NCBI GenBank assembly: GCA_016794465.1
Contig: JAEUKA010000010.1
Span: 29,117 to 93,116, forward strand
Source of the DNA: Myxococcales bacterium
GTDB lineage: Bacteria > Myxococcota_A > Polyangia > Palsa-1104 > JAEUJZ01
DNA length: 64,000 nt
Reading direction: 5' to 3'
Positions 62,955 through 64,000 of this stretch are shown in pieces; the first letter of the stretch is position 1, and each line of letters starts with the position of its first letter. The notes beneath the pieces were generated by a model. It saw nothing but the letters and a program-made list of their open reading frames with translations. It had not been told where the DNA came from and did no database searches. Both the position numbers and the translations under genes were made by a program.

Positions 62955-63305
62955 CTACCGCGCCAGCGCGACGCCCGAATCAACCAGCGGCTTGAACACT
63001 TCCAGCAGCAGGCGATCGATTGCTGCGCGGGCTGCGGCGGCCTTCTCAGCGGCCTTGTGGTCTGCCTCTTGTGGCTCGCGCTGAAGCTGCGCGGCCCTAT
63101 CGGCGGCTTCTCGGGCATGTGCGGCCCGCTCGTCAGCGGCAAGCTTGGCCCGCTCGGTGATCTGCACCTCGACGCGCAGCGCCGAGAAGGTCGCCCGTAG
63201 TTGGTCGGCTATTCCATCGAGCCGCTGCCGAGTCGCCACGACTTCGCCGAGCGCCTGCTCGAGTGTCTGAATCTCTGTCTTCAGGGTCCCCCGAGAGAGA
63301 GCCAT
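62955..63305 (-). CDS. Coiled-coil hypothetical protein
   Basis: 116 aa from ATG 63305 (MALSRGTLKTEIQTLEQALG), which has GAGG 6 nt upstream. Most of the length is a coiled coil (IADQLRATFSALRVEVQITE, AAHAREAADRAAQLQREPQE, HKAAEKAAAARAAIDRLLLE) with Ala/Glu/Arg heptads. No membrane span. Such short coiled-coil proteins on mobile elements are sometimes mobilisation or scaffolding accessories, but nothing specific is seen. It is upstream of the J-domain gene on the same strand with a 95-bp gap. Confidence 0.65.
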   Translation of the reverse strand: MALSRGTLKTEIQTLEQALGEVVATRQRLDGIADQLRATFSALRVEVQITERAKLAADERAAHAREAADRAAQLQREPQEADHKAAEKAAAARAAIDRLLLEVFKPLVDSGVALAR

Positions 63306-63595
63306 TTGCTGCCTCGCCAAGAATGATGGGCTTGGCCCGGACATCAGTTGGGGTGGTCGTGTCCCCCTCGCGCTTCGCTCACGCTAGTATCTGCGTTCCC
63401 ATCCGTCACGCTCAGCAAACTTTCACGCCTCGTTTACCCGTGATGCGTTCGGTCGCGTAGAAGCGGACCACAAGACGAACCATCGACGGCTGAGGCAGGG
63501 GTCGCAGGCGTTCATTTTCGGAACGGATGGCAGGGTAGTTTCTGCCCCTGCTGCATCACGCGAAACACATCGGATGCGCTGCCGATAACTGTGGC

Positions 63596-64000
63596 ATGAA
63601 GTGTGTTGCTTGTCGGAAACGAGCGGTGCCACCCAATGCGCGGTTCGGTGCCAAGTATTGCAGTCCAGCTTGTCGGGCGATGGCGTACCGCGAACGTCAC
63701 AAGACGACGCGAGCGGCGCAGCATCCAGAGCCACCGAGCGCAACGGAAACCAGCGCTGCGGAAAAAACGGAAACCGTCACGGACGAGCCAACCCGAAGCA
63801 GACGCCAACGTCGCAAGGAAAGAGCCACCAAGTCAGACGGGCAGACCAGTACGAAGACAGAGCCTCGCAAGGCCCGGATCGCGTTTGCGGATCAGTTACG
63901 CAAGCAGCAGCCAGAAGGCGCGGCGGGCTATCGCTTGGTGCTCCCAGCGCGCAGTCCTGCGGAGACACCGAAGATCGTCCCTGGGCCGGACTCGCAAGGC
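63596..64000 (+). CDS. Zinc-ribbon protein, 3' end beyond window
   Basis: The open frame of 135 codons runs from ATG 63596 to the window edge. The start has a CxxC pair (MKCVACRKRA) and a CxxxC pair (KYCSPACRAM), a four-Cys zinc ribbon typical of small mobile-element or DNA-binding proteins. After it comes a basic region (YRERHKTTRAAQ, RSRRQRRKERATKS) with low-complexity Thr/Glu/Pro. Residues about 95-135 (RKARIAFADQLRKQQPEGAA, GYRLVLPAR) may begin a second domain. Opposite-strand frames here are shadows. Confidence 0.65.
   Translation, partial: MKCVACRKRAVPPNARFGAKYCSPACRAMAYRERHKTTRAAQHPEPPSATETSAAEKTETVTDEPTRSRRQRRKERATKSDGQTSTKTEPRKARIAFADQLRKQQPEGAAGYRLVLPARSPAETPKIVPGPDSQG

Larger units (their letters stand above)
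55505..64000. mobile_element. Integrative element, left end in window, right end beyond it
   Basis: The boundary at about 55505 cuts a chromosomal kinase gene and is followed by a tyrosine recombinase, an XRE repressor with a palindromic operator, small hypothetical genes, an AT-richer two-gene insertion (60.3-61.4 kb), palindrome arrays and a zinc-ribbon gene cut by the window edge. No capsid, tail, relaxase, VirB4 or replication initiator is visible in this part, so phage, ICE or genomic island cannot be decided. Confidence 0.75.

Noticed and set aside
63423..63808. Minus-strand frames near the right edge
   Set aside because: They are opposite the zinc-ribbon frame with CxxC and CxxxC motifs and have no ribosome site.

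Overview
The window looks like chromosome from a high-GC member of the Myxococcota (gliding or predatory delta-type bacteria). Evidence: FHA- and PEGA-type Hanks Ser/Thr kinases, very long tetratricopeptide (TPR) proteins, a lysine/alanine/proline-tailed histone-like protein, Cys-rich 'CxxD..C' lipoprotein and surface modules, and above all a TraA/TraB-like outer-membrane-exchange protein with a MYXO-CTERM-like sorting tag, a family known from myxobacteria. Species cannot be named from the sequence alone.

Layout. 1-7.8 kb: the 5' part of a giant TPR gene on the minus strand that runs off the left edge. 7.9-8.2 kb: a 21-bp minisatellite. 8.2-11.3 kb: FHA-kinase-pseudokinase. 11.3-15.2 kb: a minus-strand housekeeping operon greA - small membrane ORF - metK - ACT protein - UPF0210. 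15.3-22.8 kb: YfhO-like membrane protein, a small conserved protein, histone-like protein, methyltransferase, ruvX-mltG and mtfA. 23.4-34.9 kb: a second giant TPR gene (3832 aa), followed by an inverted repeat and a 42-bp repeat array. 35.4-39.8 kb: small envelope proteins, rpmB, tRNA-Val(CAC) and comEC. 39.9-42.0 kb: an RsbT-RsbS-RsbX-like partner-switching cassette. 42.1-53.7 kb: envelope and signalling genes, including the TraA-TraB-like fusion, a response regulator, a FemAB-like acyltransferase, two tandem paralogous secreted proteins and a membrane Ser/Thr kinase.

From about 55.5 kb to the right edge lies an integrative element. Its tyrosine recombinase sits next to the junction, and the junction falls inside the catalytic-loop codons of a PEGA-type Ser/Thr kinase gene, whose N-terminal half is missing. 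The element carries a GGDEF-KGG-hypothetical operon divergent from an XRE repressor, a TPR membrane protein, a visibly AT-richer two-gene module (small GTPase plus two-TM protein), an array of CTTATCC-N7-GGATAAG palindromes, a J-domain protein operon, a coiled-coil protein and a zinc-ribbon protein cut by the right edge. The other element end is outside the window.

The points most worth following up are the TraA-TraB fusion with a T10 run at the join, the kinase-targeting integrative element with its AT-rich GTPase/2-TM cargo, the palindrome array on that element, and the RsbX-like gene that appears to begin at a CTG codon. All functional statements come from reading motifs by eye; no database search was run.
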